Assembly (NCBI GenBank): GCA_030528055.1
Contig: JAUMZQ010000001.1
Span: forward strand, 1 to 64,000
Length of the DNA: 64,000 bases
Direction: 5' to 3'
Source of the DNA: Streptococcus sp.
GTDB lineage: Bacteria; Bacillota; Bacilli; Lactobacillales; Streptococcaceae
This document shows positions 20,828-29,290 of the stretch, piece after piece. Each line of letters begins with the position of its first letter. Position 1 is the stretch's first letter. The notes under the pieces were generated by a model, which was not told where the DNA came from, did not search any database, and worked only from the letters and a program-made list of their open reading frames with translations. The translations under genes were made by a program, and so were the position numbers.

Positions 20828-21694
20828 TTGAAAATAAAGCAAAAACTAATTTTATGTGCTATCGGTCTTGCTTTGGCCATTAACTTATCAGCTTGTTCCT
20901 CTTGGATTGATCGTGGAGAATCTATCACAGCTGTCGGTTCAACAGCATTGCAACCTTTAGTTGAAGCAGTGGCAGATCAGTATTCTGAAGAAAATACTCA
21001 AAAGATTGTCAATGTTCAAGGTGGAGGATCGGGAACGGGCTTATCACAAGTTCAATCTGGAGCAGTTGATATTGGAAACAGCGATTTATTTGCAGAAGAA
21101 AAAGACGGTATTGATGCGACCGTTTTGGTAGATCATCAAGTCGCGGTAGCAGGAACAGCTATTATTGCTAATCCTAATATTAAAGTAGACAATTTAACCA
21201 CAGAACAATTGAAAAAAATATTTTCTGGTGAATACACTAATTGGAAGCAGTTAGGTGGTCAAGATTTAGAAATTACGATTATCAATCGTGCCGTTGGTTC
21301 AGGAAGTCGTGCGGTGTTTGATTCTATTATCATGGATGGAATAGAGACAAAGCAAGCTCAAGAGCAAGATTCTAATGGTATGGTTAAAACTATCGTTTCT
21401 CAGACTCCTGGTGCAATATCGTATTTGGCTTTTTCATATGTAGATGATAGTGTGAAAAAGATGAAATTAAATGGTTATGAACCCACTAAGAAGAATGTCA
21501 TATCAAATAATTGGCCACTCTGGTCTTATGAACATATGTATACAAAAGGAGAGCCTAGTGAATTGGCTCAAAAATTCTTAGATTATATTATGACAGATGA
21601 TGTTCAAAAAAATATCGTCGAAAAAATAGGATACATTCCAATAAACGACATGAAAGTCACTCGTAGTATCGACGGTGTCGTTAGTTCAAAATAA
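20828..21694 (+). CDS. pstS: PstS phosphate-binding lipoprotein
   Basis: This 288-residue exported lipoprotein has a signal peptide with lipobox LSAC (cysteine near residue 23). The mature part has the PstS phosphate-binding signatures [45 protein letters not shown] and [14 protein letters not shown]. It delivers phosphate to PstCAB. The start is TTG at 20828, placed six bases after AGGAGAAG; no ATG gives a full signal peptide. First gene of the pstS-C-A-B1-B2-phoU operon. Confidence 0.94.
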   Translation: MKIKQKLILCAIGLALAINLSACSSWIDRGESITAVGSTALQPLVEAVADQYSEENTQKIVNVQGGGSGTGLSQVQSGAVDIGNSDLFAEEKDGIDATVLVDHQVAVAGTAIIANPNIKVDNLTTEQLKKIFSGEYTNWKQLGGQDLEITIINRAVGSGSRAVFDSIIMDGIETKQAQEQDSNGMVKTIVSQTPGAISYLAFSYVDDSVKKMKLNGYEPTKKNVISNNWPLWSYEHMYTKGEPSELAQKFLDYIMTDDVQKNIVEKIGYIPINDMKVTRSIDGVVSSK

Positions 21695-21713
21695 ATAAAG
21701 AATTGGAAAAAAT

Positions 21714-22625
21714 ATGAACGAAGTAGCAAAAAAAATGCTGACAAAATCAAAAAACTCTCGTTTAGAAACATTTGGGAAAGTCATTACTTTTCTTTGTATG
21801 AGTTTGATTGTTTTTGTCGTTGCGATGATTTTATTATTTGTCGCACAGAAAGGGTTATCAACTTTTTTTGTCAACAAAGTCAATGTTTTTAGTTTTCTGC
21901 TTGGATCAAAATGGAATCCATCAGCTAAAGAATTTGGTGCTTTACCAATGATTTTGGGTTCTTTTTTAGTGACTCTTTTATCTGCCATCCTAGCAACACC
22001 ATTTGCTATTGGAGCCGCAGTCTTTATGACAGAAATTTCTCCTAAAGGCTCAAAAATTCTGCAACCTGCTATTGAATTGTTAGTGGGTATTCCATCAGTT
22101 GTTTACGGATTTATCGGTTTACAAGTAGTAGTGCCATTTGTTCGTACCATTTTTGGAGGAACTGGATTTGGAATACTTTCTGGTATTTTTGTACTATTTG
22201 TTATGATTTTACCCACTGTAACTTTTATGACAACCGATAGTTTACGTGCAGTGCCACGGCATTATCGTGAAGCTAGTATGGCGATGGGTGCAACTCGTTT
22301 CCAAACCATTTGGCGTGTTACATTAAAAGCAGCACGTTCGGGAATTTTCACAGCCGTTGTCTTTGGAATGGCACGTGCTTTTGGTGAAGCCTTGGCTATT
22401 CAGATGGTTGTCGGAAATTCAGCTGTTATTCCTAACTCACTTACAACACCAGCAGCAACTTTGACCTCTATCCTAACGATGGGAATTGGAAATACAGTTA
22501 TGGGAACGGTGAACAATAATGTCCTTTGGTCTCTCGCTTTAGTCTTATTGCTGATGAGTTTAGCTTTCAATAGTGTGATTAAGTTTATTACAAAAGAAAG
22601 AGGTAAGAAAAACTATGCACGCTAA
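21714..22625 (+). CDS. pstC: PstC phosphate ABC transporter permease
   Basis: This 303-residue polytopic membrane protein has about six helices. The inner-membrane component signature appears as REASMAMGATRFQTIWRVTLKAARSGIFTAVVFGMARAFGE split over two segments, with PSVVYGFIGL upstream. It forms the channel with PstA. It starts 20 bases after pstS and overlaps pstA by 11 bases. Confidence 0.93.
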   Translation: MNEVAKKMLTKSKNSRLETFGKVITFLCMSLIVFVVAMILLFVAQKGLSTFFVNKVNVFSFLLGSKWNPSAKEFGALPMILGSFLVTLLSAILATPFAIGAAVFMTEISPKGSKILQPAIELLVGIPSVVYGFIGLQVVVPFVRTIFGGTGFGILSGIFVLFVMILPTVTFMTTDSLRAVPRHYREASMAMGATRFQTIWRVTLKAARSGIFTAVVFGMARAFGEALAIQMVVGNSAVIPNSLTTPAATLTSILTMGIGNTVMGTVNNNVLWSLALVLLLMSLAFNSVIKFITKERGKKNYAR

Positions 22626-23499
22626 AAAAATAGATAAATTAGCTACAGTTGTTATCTATATCATAGCGATTATTATCGTTATGATTCTTGCTTCTTTGAT
22701 ACTTTATATTTTAGTAAGTGGTCTGCCACATATTTCGTGGTCATTTTTGACAGGAAAATCTTCCTCTTATGAAGCTGGAGGGGGAATTGGAATTCAACTG
22801 TATAATTCTTTCTTCCTACTTATCATTACTTTAATCATCTCAGTGCCTTTGTCAATGGGAGCAGGTATCTACTTAGCTGAGTATGCAAAAAAAGGTCCAA
22901 TAACAAATTTTGTTAGAACCTGTATTGAAATTTTGTCTTCACTTCCTTCTGTTGTCGTAGGGTTATTTGGCTATTTGATTTTTGTTGTCCAATTTGAATA
23001 TGGATTTTCCATTTTGTCAGGTGCCTTGGCTTTGACTGTATTTAATTTACCGCAGATGACAAGAAATGTAGAAGATAGTTTGCGTCATGTTCACCATACA
23101 CAACGTGAAGCTGGTCTTGCCTTGGGGATTTCACGTTGGGAGACTGTCTCTCATGTGGTTATACCAGAAGCATTACCAAGCATTATTACAGGAGTTGTAC
23201 TCGCTTCAGGTCGTATTTTTGGAGAAGCTGCTGCACTTATTTATACTGCAGGTCAATCAGCACCAGCACTTAATTGGTCAAATTGGAATATCTTTAGTGC
23301 CACTAGTCCGATTTCTATTTTCCGTCAAGCCGAGACATTGGCTGTTCATATTTGGAAAGTAAACAATGAAGGAACTATTCCAGATAGTGCGGCAGTTTCA
23401 GCCGGTTCAGCAGCTGTGCTTCTAATCTTTATTTTGATTTTCAACTTTGGTGCTCGTAAGCTTGGTTCTTACCTGCATAAGAAATTGACATCTGCATAG
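22615..23499 (+). CDS. pstA: PstA phosphate ABC transporter permease
   Basis: This 294-residue polytopic membrane protein has permease signatures SLPSVVVGLFGYL, REAGLALGISRWETVSHVV and ASGRIFGEAAAL. It pairs with PstC to form the transmembrane pore. It overlaps pstC at the start, which implies translational coupling, and pstB1 follows after 11 bases behind AGGAGGAGA. Confidence 0.93.
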   Translation: MHAKKIDKLATVVIYIIAIIIVMILASLILYILVSGLPHISWSFLTGKSSSYEAGGGIGIQLYNSFFLLIITLIISVPLSMGAGIYLAEYAKKGPITNFVRTCIEILSSLPSVVVGLFGYLIFVVQFEYGFSILSGALALTVFNLPQMTRNVEDSLRHVHHTQREAGLALGISRWETVSHVVIPEALPSIITGVVLASGRIFGEAAALIYTAGQSAPALNWSNWNIFSATSPISIFRQAETLAVHIWKVNNEGTIPDSAAVSAGSAAVLLIFILIFNFGARKLGSYLHKKLTSA

Positions 23500-23510
23500 G
23501 AGGAGAAGAA

Positions 23511-24314
23511 ATGACAGAATATAATTGGAATGAGAAACATATCATTACTTTTCCAGAAGAAAAGGTCGTTTTATCAACGAAAGATTTGCATGTCTATTAT
23601 GGTAAAAATGAATCGATAAAAGGAATTGATATGCAGTTTGAAAAGAATAAGATTACTGCACTTATCGGCCCATCTGGTTCAGGAAAATCAACCTATCTTC
23701 GTAGCCTAAATAGAATGAATGATACGATTGATATTGCTAATGTAACAGGTGAAATTTGGTATAATGGCATTGACGTCAACCGTCCAGAAATTAATGTTTA
23801 TGAAATGCGTAAACATATTGGAATGGTTTTTCAAAGACCCAATCCTTTTGCAAAATCAATCTATCGTAATATTACCTTTGCACACGAGCGTGCTGGCATT
23901 AAGGACAAAAAAAAGTTAGATGAAATTGTAGAAACTTCTCTAAAACAAGCTGCTTTATGGGAACAAGTAAAAGATGATCTCCATAAATCAGCCCTGACAC
24001 TATCGGGTGGACAGCAACAGCGTTTATGTATTGCACGAGCCATTTCTGTAAAACCAGACATTTTATTGATGGATGAACCTGCTTCGGCACTGGATCCGAT
24101 TGCTACGACTCAACTTGAGGAAACCATGTTTGAATTGAAGAACAATTATACTATTATCATTGTTACTCATAGTATGCAACAAGCCGCACGAGCTAGTGAT
24201 TATACAGGATTTTTCTATCTAGGTGATTTGATTGAATATGATAAGACAACCAATATCTTTCAAAATGCCAAGTTGCAATCCACCAATGATTATGTTTCAG
24301 GTCATTTTGGTTAA
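23511..24314 (+). CDS. pstB: PstB1 phosphate ABC transporter ATPase
   Basis: This 267-residue ABC ATPase has Walker [12 protein letters not shown]-loop MVFQRPNPF, signature LSGGQQQR, Walker B LLMDEPASALDP and a normal H-loop VTHSMQQA (H220). It has an N-terminal extension of about 20 residues compared with PstB2. All catalytic residues are present. It energises PstCA. Two tandem pstB genes are the rule in streptococci. Confidence 0.93.
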   Translation: MTEYNWNEKHIITFPEEKVVLSTKDLHVYYGKNESIKGIDMQFEKNKITALIGPSGSGKSTYLRSLNRMNDTIDIANVTGEIWYNGIDVNRPEINVYEMRKHIGMVFQRPNPFAKSIYRNITFAHERAGIKDKKKLDEIVETSLKQAALWEQVKDDLHKSALTLSGGQQQRLCIARAISVKPDILLMDEPASALDPIATTQLEETMFELKNNYTIIIVTHSMQQAARASDYTGFFYLGDLIEYDKTTNIFQNAKLQSTNDYVSGHFG

Positions 24315-24364
24315 CAACCTTATATTGATGACCTCAGTAAACTATTAACCGAAGGATTAAAAAG

Positions 24365-25123
24365 ATGACAGAACCTATTTTACAAGTGAAAGACTTGTCG
24401 GTTTATTATAATAAAAAGAAAGCGTTGAACAGTATTTCATTGGATTTCTTACCCAATGAAATTACAGCATTAATTGGTCCATCAGGATCTGGAAAATCGA
24501 CCTTGTTAAAAGCTATTAATCGTATGGGAGATTTGAATCCTGAAGTAACGACTACAGGAACTATTCTCTATAATGAACGCAATATCTATGGTCCACGTAC
24601 GGATACTGTTGAGTTGCGTAAAGAAATTGGAATGGTTTTCCAACAACCCAATCCCTTTCCGATGTCAATCTATGAAAATGTTGTTTACGGTTTGCGAATA
24701 AACGGCATAAAGGATAAGGATACGTTAGATGAAGCGGTTGAAAAATCACTAAAAAGAGCATCTATTTGGGAAGAAGTAAAAGATCGTCTGCACGATTCTG
24801 CGATTGGATTGTCCGGAGGACAGCAACAACGTGTCTGCGTGGCACGTGTCCTTGCTACTAGTCCAAAAATCATTCTTCTAGATGAACCAACGTCTGCTTT
24901 GGATCCGATTTCTGCTGGTAAAATTGAAGAAACCTTGTTTGGTTTAAAGGATAGATACACCATGCTTTTGGTAACTCGTTCAATGCAACAAGCTAGTCGA
25001 ATTTCAAATAAAACAGCTTTCTTTCTTAATGGTGATTTGATTGAATTTGATAAAACAAAAACAATTTTCTTGAATCCTTCACAGAAAGAAACAGAAAATT
25101 ATGTTACAGGGAAATTTGGATAG
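24365..25123 (+). CDS. pstB: PstB2 phosphate ABC transporter ATPase with altered H-loop
   Basis: This 252-residue ABC ATPase has Walker [20 protein letters not shown], signature LSGGQQQR and Walker [12 protein letters not shown]. The H-loop reads VTRSMQQA: the switch histidine is arginine (R205, codon CGT), whereas PstB1 keeps histidine. If PstB1 and PstB2 pair in one transporter, one of the two ATP sites would lack the switch histidine, as in other asymmetric ABC systems; homodimers of PstB2 might be slow. It lies 50 bases after pstB1. Confidence 0.92.
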   Translation: MTEPILQVKDLSVYYNKKKALNSISLDFLPNEITALIGPSGSGKSTLLKAINRMGDLNPEVTTTGTILYNERNIYGPRTDTVELRKEIGMVFQQPNPFPMSIYENVVYGLRINGIKDKDTLDEAVEKSLKRASIWEEVKDRLHDSAIGLSGGQQQRVCVARVLATSPKIILLDEPTSALDPISAGKIEETLFGLKDRYTMLLVTRSMQQASRISNKTAFFLNGDLIEFDKTKTIFLNPSQKETENYVTGKFG

Positions 25124-25258
25124 AAGCTTAAAAATTGTTAGCAATATTAATTCCGATTTCTCATTTGTATCGTGCTTTAAACTAGAAAATTGCCAAAGAT
25201 GTTGTTGATGAATAACGATTATTGCCCCACTTGTCTGTATATATGAAAGGAAAAAGTT

Positions 25259-25912
25259 ATGCTTAGAGTTCAATTTGAAGAAGATTTAGAAAAACTACAC
25301 AATCAGTTTTATGCGATGGGAAATGAAGTTTTATCGCAGATTAATCGTACTGTTCGTGCCTTTGTAACTCATGATCGTGATATGGCAAAAGAAGTTATTG
25401 AAGAAGATGCGGAAGTGAATGAATATGAAGTGAAATTAGAAAAAAAATCACTAGAAATTATTGCTTTACAGCAACCAGTTTCACAAGATTTACGAACAGT
25501 TATTACAGTTTTAAAAGCAAGTAGTGATTTAGAGAGAATGGGAGATCATGCTGTTTCCATTGCTCAGGCGACCATCCGCATGAAAGGGGAAGTGCGCATT
25601 CAATCCGTTGAAGAAGAAATCTACAATATGGGACGTGAAGTCAAAAATTTTGTAGAAGAGACGCTCAATGTTTATTTGAAAGGCAATGTAAATCAAGCCT
25701 ATGAAGTAGCAGCACAAGACGAAAAAATTAATGATTATTTTGATCGAATTCGTGATTTAGCAACAGAGGAAATTAAGCAAAATCCTGAACTTATCGTGAC
25801 TGGTCGAGACTATTTCCAAGTTATTTCATATCTAGAACGTATTGGTGACTATGCTAAAAACATTTGTGAATGGGTGGTTTACTTCGAAACTGGCAAGATT
25901 ATTGAATTGTAA
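25259..25912 (+). CDS. phoU: PhoU phosphate transport regulator
   Basis: This 217-residue all-helical protein has two PhoU repeats; metal-binding motifs are seen as DLERMGDHA and YLERIGDYAKNICEW. PhoU restrains the Pst transporter and its signalling partner kinase. It is the last gene of the pst operon, separated from pstB2 by 135 bases that hold no clear terminator, and it has AAAGGAAAAA upstream of the ATG. No PhoR/PnpS kinase is encoded next to it. Confidence 0.94.
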   Translation: MLRVQFEEDLEKLHNQFYAMGNEVLSQINRTVRAFVTHDRDMAKEVIEEDAEVNEYEVKLEKKSLEIIALQQPVSQDLRTVITVLKASSDLERMGDHAVSIAQATIRMKGEVRIQSVEEEIYNMGREVKNFVEETLNVYLKGNVNQAYEVAAQDEKINDYFDRIRDLATEEIKQNPELIVTGRDYFQVISYLERIGDYAKNICEWVVYFETGKIIEL

Positions 25913-26004
25913 TGATAAAGGAAGTGAAACTAGATACTAACTTTCCATACAATGAATAGCCAAATAATTTATTGAACAGGATCGTTATCAATTGTAGTAG
26001 CTGA

Positions 26005-26100
26005 ATTATAACTATGGATGTCCATGTTTACTTGGAATAGGGGATCAGTGTCCCAAATGTTGCAGTCAATATTCACATTGCAGGTATTGTCCCAGAAAAA
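26005..26100 (+). pseudogene. Asp23/Gls24-family gene remnant
   Basis: A short piece translates as ITMDVHVYLE, a stop, then GISVPNVAVNIHIAGIVPEK. This matches the core of streptococcal Asp23/Gls24 proteins (YVYLEYGVKIPKVAVNI...VVGIVPEK as I remember it), with an internal deletion between the two parts and an in-frame TAG. It lies directly before a nusB remnant, the order of the intact asp23–nusB pair elsewhere in streptococci. Confidence 0.6.
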
Positions 26101-26109
26101 TTCCGAAAC

Positions 26110-26397
26110 TGGTCTTGGAAGCTAGTCGCTTTGCTTATATCTATGACAAGGATAGCGAAGGGGAAATGTACCTACCTACCTTTCCCTTGAATTTGGTGAC
26201 AGGAGTTCAGCAATCACGAGATGAATTGGACAAAAAATCAGCCGATATTTAAAAAAGTTTGGATTTTAAATAGTCTAACCTTGATAGAAAAAACATTTTC
26301 AGATAAAACCTCTGCTAAATTTATCAATGGCATTTTGAGTTGGTTTGTGGAGGATGATAAGAGTAAATATTTACTTACTCTTTTTGTCTATATATAG
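26110..26397 (+). pseudogene. nusB: nusB remnant (broken antitermination factor gene)
   Basis: The first part reads LVLEASRFAYIYDKDSEGE...LVTGVQQSRDELDKKSADI and stops at 26250. In another frame from about 26281 the C-terminal part reads TLIEKTFSDKTSAKFINGIL and SWFVEDD. Both match streptococcal NusB (ACRFAY...LVSGVQAKKEELDKQI and FSDQKSARFINGLLSQFV). The true start and the middle are lost. NusB supports rRNA antitermination, so an intact copy should exist elsewhere. The region 25913–26411 holds nothing else that I recognise. Confidence 0.7.
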
Positions 26398-26411
26398 AGA
26401 GGTAGGAATTT

Positions 26412-27281
26412 ATGGAACTTGGAAAAAAGGTTGAGTTGGGAGAACTTTATAAAGAGTTGAGAATGGCTAGAGGCCTGAAACAAAAAGAAGTTGCCAAAGG
26501 AAACTTGACAACTTCTCAATTATCAAAATTTGAAACAGGTTTATCTATGTTATCAGCCGATAAGATGATTACGGCTATTGAAGGTATCTATATGACGTTT
26601 GAGGAGTTTGGTCATGCTTTGAATGATTATCAAAGTACAGAATTTCAGAAACTCTCAGAACGTGTTGTTTATCTTTTTATGAAAAAAGATATTGCTACTT
26701 TACAACTTTTATTAGAAGAATATCAAGAAAAATCATCGAATTCTTTATATGCTAGACTTTTTACAATCTGGATAAAAAATACAATTCATTCTCTAGACAA
26801 TGAATATCCTATTTTAGAAGAGGATGCTCATTGCCTAACGAATTACCTATATTCTATTGAAGCATGGACAGGCTATGAATTGCATCTATTTGGAAATACT
26901 ATGCCAATCTTTTCAGATATGGATCTCATTTTTTTAGGAAAAGAATTGGTCAAACGTTCAGAAATCTATTTATCTCTTACGCATTACAAACAAAATTTAA
27001 AATTTGCCTATCTTAATTTGATTTCAGAATTATTAACTCGAAAAAAAGCAGAATATATGGATATTTTTATACAAGAATTGGAACCCCTTTTGACCTATTT
27101 TGATACATTTGAAATGATTTTATTGAGATTTTTAAAGTTAATGAAAAAATACTGTGTGGAAAAAACAATTCAACGTCAGTTTGTTGAGACTTATATATCT
27201 GATATTGATAAATTGGGATTGGAAGAAATAGCGAGTCTATTACAATTACGCTTAGAGCAGTATGAAAGGTATTTTGTTTAA
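26412..27281 (+). CDS. Rgg/MutR-family transcriptional regulator
   Basis: This 289-residue protein has an N-terminal XRE-type helix-turn-helix (residues about 8–65: GELYKELRMARGLKQKEVAKG, LTTSQLSKFETGLS) and a long all-helical C-terminal domain with repeats that bind peptide pheromones in the Rgg family. The start is ATG 26412 with GAGAGGTAGGA upstream. A broken SHP-like peptide gene converges on its 3' end (27278–27355). It probably controls that peptide and the neighbouring ORF and MFS gene. No bacteriocin gene is visible. Confidence 0.88.
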   Translation: MELGKKVELGELYKELRMARGLKQKEVAKGNLTTSQLSKFETGLSMLSADKMITAIEGIYMTFEEFGHALNDYQSTEFQKLSERVVYLFMKKDIATLQLLLEEYQEKSSNSLYARLFTIWIKNTIHSLDNEYPILEEDAHCLTNYLYSIEAWTGYELHLFGNTMPIFSDMDLIFLGKELVKRSEIYLSLTHYKQNLKFAYLNLISELLTRKKAEYMDIFIQELEPLLTYFDTFEMILLRFLKLMKKYCVEKTIQRQFVETYISDIDKLGLEEIASLLQLRLEQYERYFV

Positions 27282-27355
27282 GAGAGATAAATAATAATAT
27301 CTGTGAGAATGATACCTACGAGAATAAGAAATCATTTAATGTATTTGTACTTCAT
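27278..27355 (-). pseudogene. SHP-like pheromone gene, interrupted by an in-frame TGA
   Basis: On the minus strand, RBS-like AAGAGGA then ATG at 27355 gives MKYKYIK, a TGA stop as codon 8, then FLILVGIILTDIIIYLS and TAA. This 26-codon layout (basic start, hydrophobic tail, D-I-I-I near the end) is that of short hydrophobic peptide pheromones that pair with Rgg regulators. It converges on and overlaps the end of the rgg gene, as in one known class of rgg–shp loci. The TGA would prevent expression. Too small for ordinary gene callers; recognition is by layout only. Confidence 0.45.
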
Positions 27356-27415
27356 TTTTATTTCCTCTTATCGTGTGTTTTATTCTATTCCATACAATAA
27401 GATAAGTATATAAGT

Positions 27416-27465
27416 AAAATCGCATATATGAAATTTTTTAATAAAAATTTCATATATGCGATTTT
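27416..27465. repeat. Perfect 23-bp inverted repeat with 4-base loop
   Basis: The arm 27416–27438 is the exact reverse complement of 27443–27465 with loop TAAT, so the DNA or RNA can form a 50-base hairpin. The arms start AAAATCGCATATATG. It lies midway between the SHP-like gene (minus) and the ORF at 27493 (plus). It could be a terminator, an operator or a small mobile-element relic. The stem ends TTTTGC, a short T run, so termination would be weak. Confidence 0.9.
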
Positions 27466-27492
27466 GCTAGATTGGTTGAACTTCATGATACT

Positions 27493-27861
27493 ATGTTAAT
27501 TAAAGATAAAAGTATTAGTATAGATGATATTTTACAAATAAAAGACGATATTATAAGTTATTTAGAGATAAATCCAGAACTTTTTAGATATACAAAATAT
27601 AATTTTATTAATTATGAGATGTTATATTCTTATAATTTTGCATCGTACAATGTTGTTTATTCTGTTATTATTGACTTAGGTATTTTTAAATATTTAAAGA
27701 GTAATTTTTTATCGTTTAGACAGTTGATAGAAAAGATTTCGGTATTAGAATGGGAAATGTTAAATATTGATTCTTTGCTAAAACTTTTTGATTTGAATAC
27801 CGATACATTGGTAAAAGAATGTGCTGAGTTATTAAATCAATTTTTAAATAATCACTTTTAG
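27493..27861 (+). CDS. Hypothetical protein upstream of an MFS gene
   Basis: The ORF gives about 122 residues if it starts at the ATG 27493, or 129 from the in-frame TTG at 27472. Neither has a good ribosome binding site. The protein is rich in I, L, N, Y and F, has no clear signal peptide or transmembrane helix, and looks helical. I recognise no domain. It ends 12 bases before the MFS gene, which has a strong AGGAGG, so the two are likely one transcript under the Rgg regulator. It may be a truncated C-terminal piece of a longer protein. Its base composition is AT-richer than its neighbours. Confidence 0.55.
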   Translation: MLIKDKSISIDDILQIKDDIISYLEINPELFRYTKYNFINYEMLYSYNFASYNVVYSVIIDLGIFKYLKSNFLSFRQLIEKISVLEWEMLNIDSLLKLFDLNTDTLVKECAELLNQFLNNHF

Positions 27862-27872
27862 GAGGATTACAA

Positions 27873-29105
27873 ATGAATTTATTTTTCAAAAATCATTTAT
27901 ACCGCTTTTTGACGATTTCTAATTTTTTAAATAAGTTAGGAGCATCCATCTACAATATTGTTTTTATTGTTTTTGCAGCCAGTATGAATAGTAGCAAACT
28001 AGCAGTTGCAGTTGCAAATATAGTTGTGCTTTTACCAGTATTAGTAAGTGTCTTTGTAGGAATGCAAGCAGATCAAACGAAAGAAAAGCGGAAGTGGCTT
28101 ATATCTTTAGGATATTTGCAGGCTTTATTATTTGTTGTTGTGGCTTATCTGAGTGATAGTCGTTCATGGCTAGTATTTTCGATAGTTTGTTTTATAAATG
28201 TTATGTCGGATATTATTACAGATTTTAGAAGTGGTTTGGAAATGCCTATTTTTCAAAAAAATATTGTAGAAGATGATTTAATGGAGGCTTACTCATTTAA
28301 CCAATTTATTTCTTATATCTGTAGCTTAGGAGGACAAGCGTTGGGAGTATGGTTGTTGAGCCAAACCAATAATAATTTTTCCTTAGTAGCTTTACTAAAT
28401 GCCTTGTCTTTCTTATTATCCTCTTTATTTTTATGGAAAGTTCGGAAGGAATTGACACACAATCCTGTGACAGTAAATAAAGTGAAAAAATCTCTTTTGT
28501 ACCAATTAAAGGAACTATATCAAAATCTTCAACTAATTTTTAAAGAATCAGAAAACACAGATTTTGGTCAGATGTTGTTCACCATTTTGTTAGTCAATGG
28601 TTTAGGAAGTGCCTTGGAATCTTTGTATCATTTGTATTTTTTAGAGACACCATTTTTCCATTTATCTTTTAGTCAGTCTATTTTTCTTTTACAAGCCATT
28701 TTTGTTGTTTTTGCTGTTATTGGGAGCTTAACTCCGAAAGATTATTTTGCCAAACAATCTTTGAGTTATATTCTATTAATTGATTCTTTGTTAATTGTTG
28801 TCGTATCTTTGGTAAATTTCTTTCATTTGCCACAAATTATTTCCTTATTCTGCTTGACTTTTATTGCTTACTTAGGTGGAAAAGTTAGTCCTAAAATCAA
28901 TAGTATGTTGATGTCTAATATATCGTCAGATGTATTAGCTCAGACAAGTAATTTTCTAGGGCTCTTATTTATGTTAGCTATGCCTTTAGGGAGTGTTTTG
29001 TTTACAAGTCTTGGATTATGGAATATAGGATTTGCATGGTTTGTTTATTCGGTTTTAGCTGGTATTGCTGTTTATTTTTCGATTTATCAGAATCGTTCTA
29101 AATAA
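27873..29105 (+). CDS. MFS transporter
   Basis: This 410-residue membrane protein has about 12 hydrophobic segments. Sequence features are of the MFS/enterobactin-exporter-like group: FLTISNFLNKLGASIYNIVF, then the loop-2 region GMQADQTKEKRKW between helices 2 and 3. The substrate is not known; its position after an Rgg regulator and an orphan ORF suggests export of a peptide or drug. A strong hairpin terminator follows at 29246, after an ISL3-like end. Confidence 0.8.
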   Translation: MNLFFKNHLYRFLTISNFLNKLGASIYNIVFIVFAASMNSSKLAVAVANIVVLLPVLVSVFVGMQADQTKEKRKWLISLGYLQALLFVVVAYLSDSRSWLVFSIVCFINVMSDIITDFRSGLEMPIFQKNIVEDDLMEAYSFNQFISYICSLGGQALGVWLLSQTNNNFSLVALLNALSFLLSSLFLWKVRKELTHNPVTVNKVKKSLLYQLKELYQNLQLIFKESENTDFGQMLFTILLVNGLGSALESLYHLYFLETPFFHLSFSQSIFLLQAIFVVFAVIGSLTPKDYFAKQSLSYILLIDSLLIVVVSLVNFFHLPQIISLFCLTFIAYLGGKVSPKINSMLMSNISSDVLAQTSNFLGLLFMLAMPLGSVLFTSLGLWNIGFAWFVYSVLAGIAVYFSIYQNRSK

Positions 29106-29212
29106 CAGAAAATGCTAAAATTGACCTTGAAATGATATGTTTCTCTTATTATTTTTAGTGAATTTTTGCTTTTTTCTCTGCTGACTTTAAGGAAATATAT
29201 TAGGGATTTTTG

Positions 29213-29237
29213 TCACTCACTACAGGTATTATAGAGC
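29213..29237. mobile_element. Solo ISL3-like terminal repeat remnant
   Basis: CACTACAGGTATTATAGAGC resembles the ISL3 element end at 506–524 (ATTACAGATATTATAGAGCC). No transposase sequence is next to it, so it is a leftover end. Confidence 0.45.
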
Positions 29238-29245
29238 AGTTAAAC

Positions 29246-29277
29246 AAAGGAGGAAAGGATGCGCTTTTCTCCTTTTA
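29246..29277 (+). terminator. Terminator after the MFS gene
   Basis: AAAGGAGGAAAG (29246–29257) pairs with CTTTTCTCCTTT (29264–29275) with one G-U pair; the loop is GATGCG and the right arm ends in T-rich sequence. Confidence 0.7.
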
Positions 29278-29290
29278 TTTTTCAGATTTA

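Noticed and set aside
25124..25258. Possible promoter or terminator between pstB2 and phoU
   Set aside because: No stem with a T run and no convincing -35/-10 pair; the genes are probably joined in one transcript.
27278..27355. UGA read as tryptophan in the SHP-like ORF
   Set aside because: Streptococci use the standard code for UGA; a broken gene is the simpler reading, although read-through is listed as something to test.
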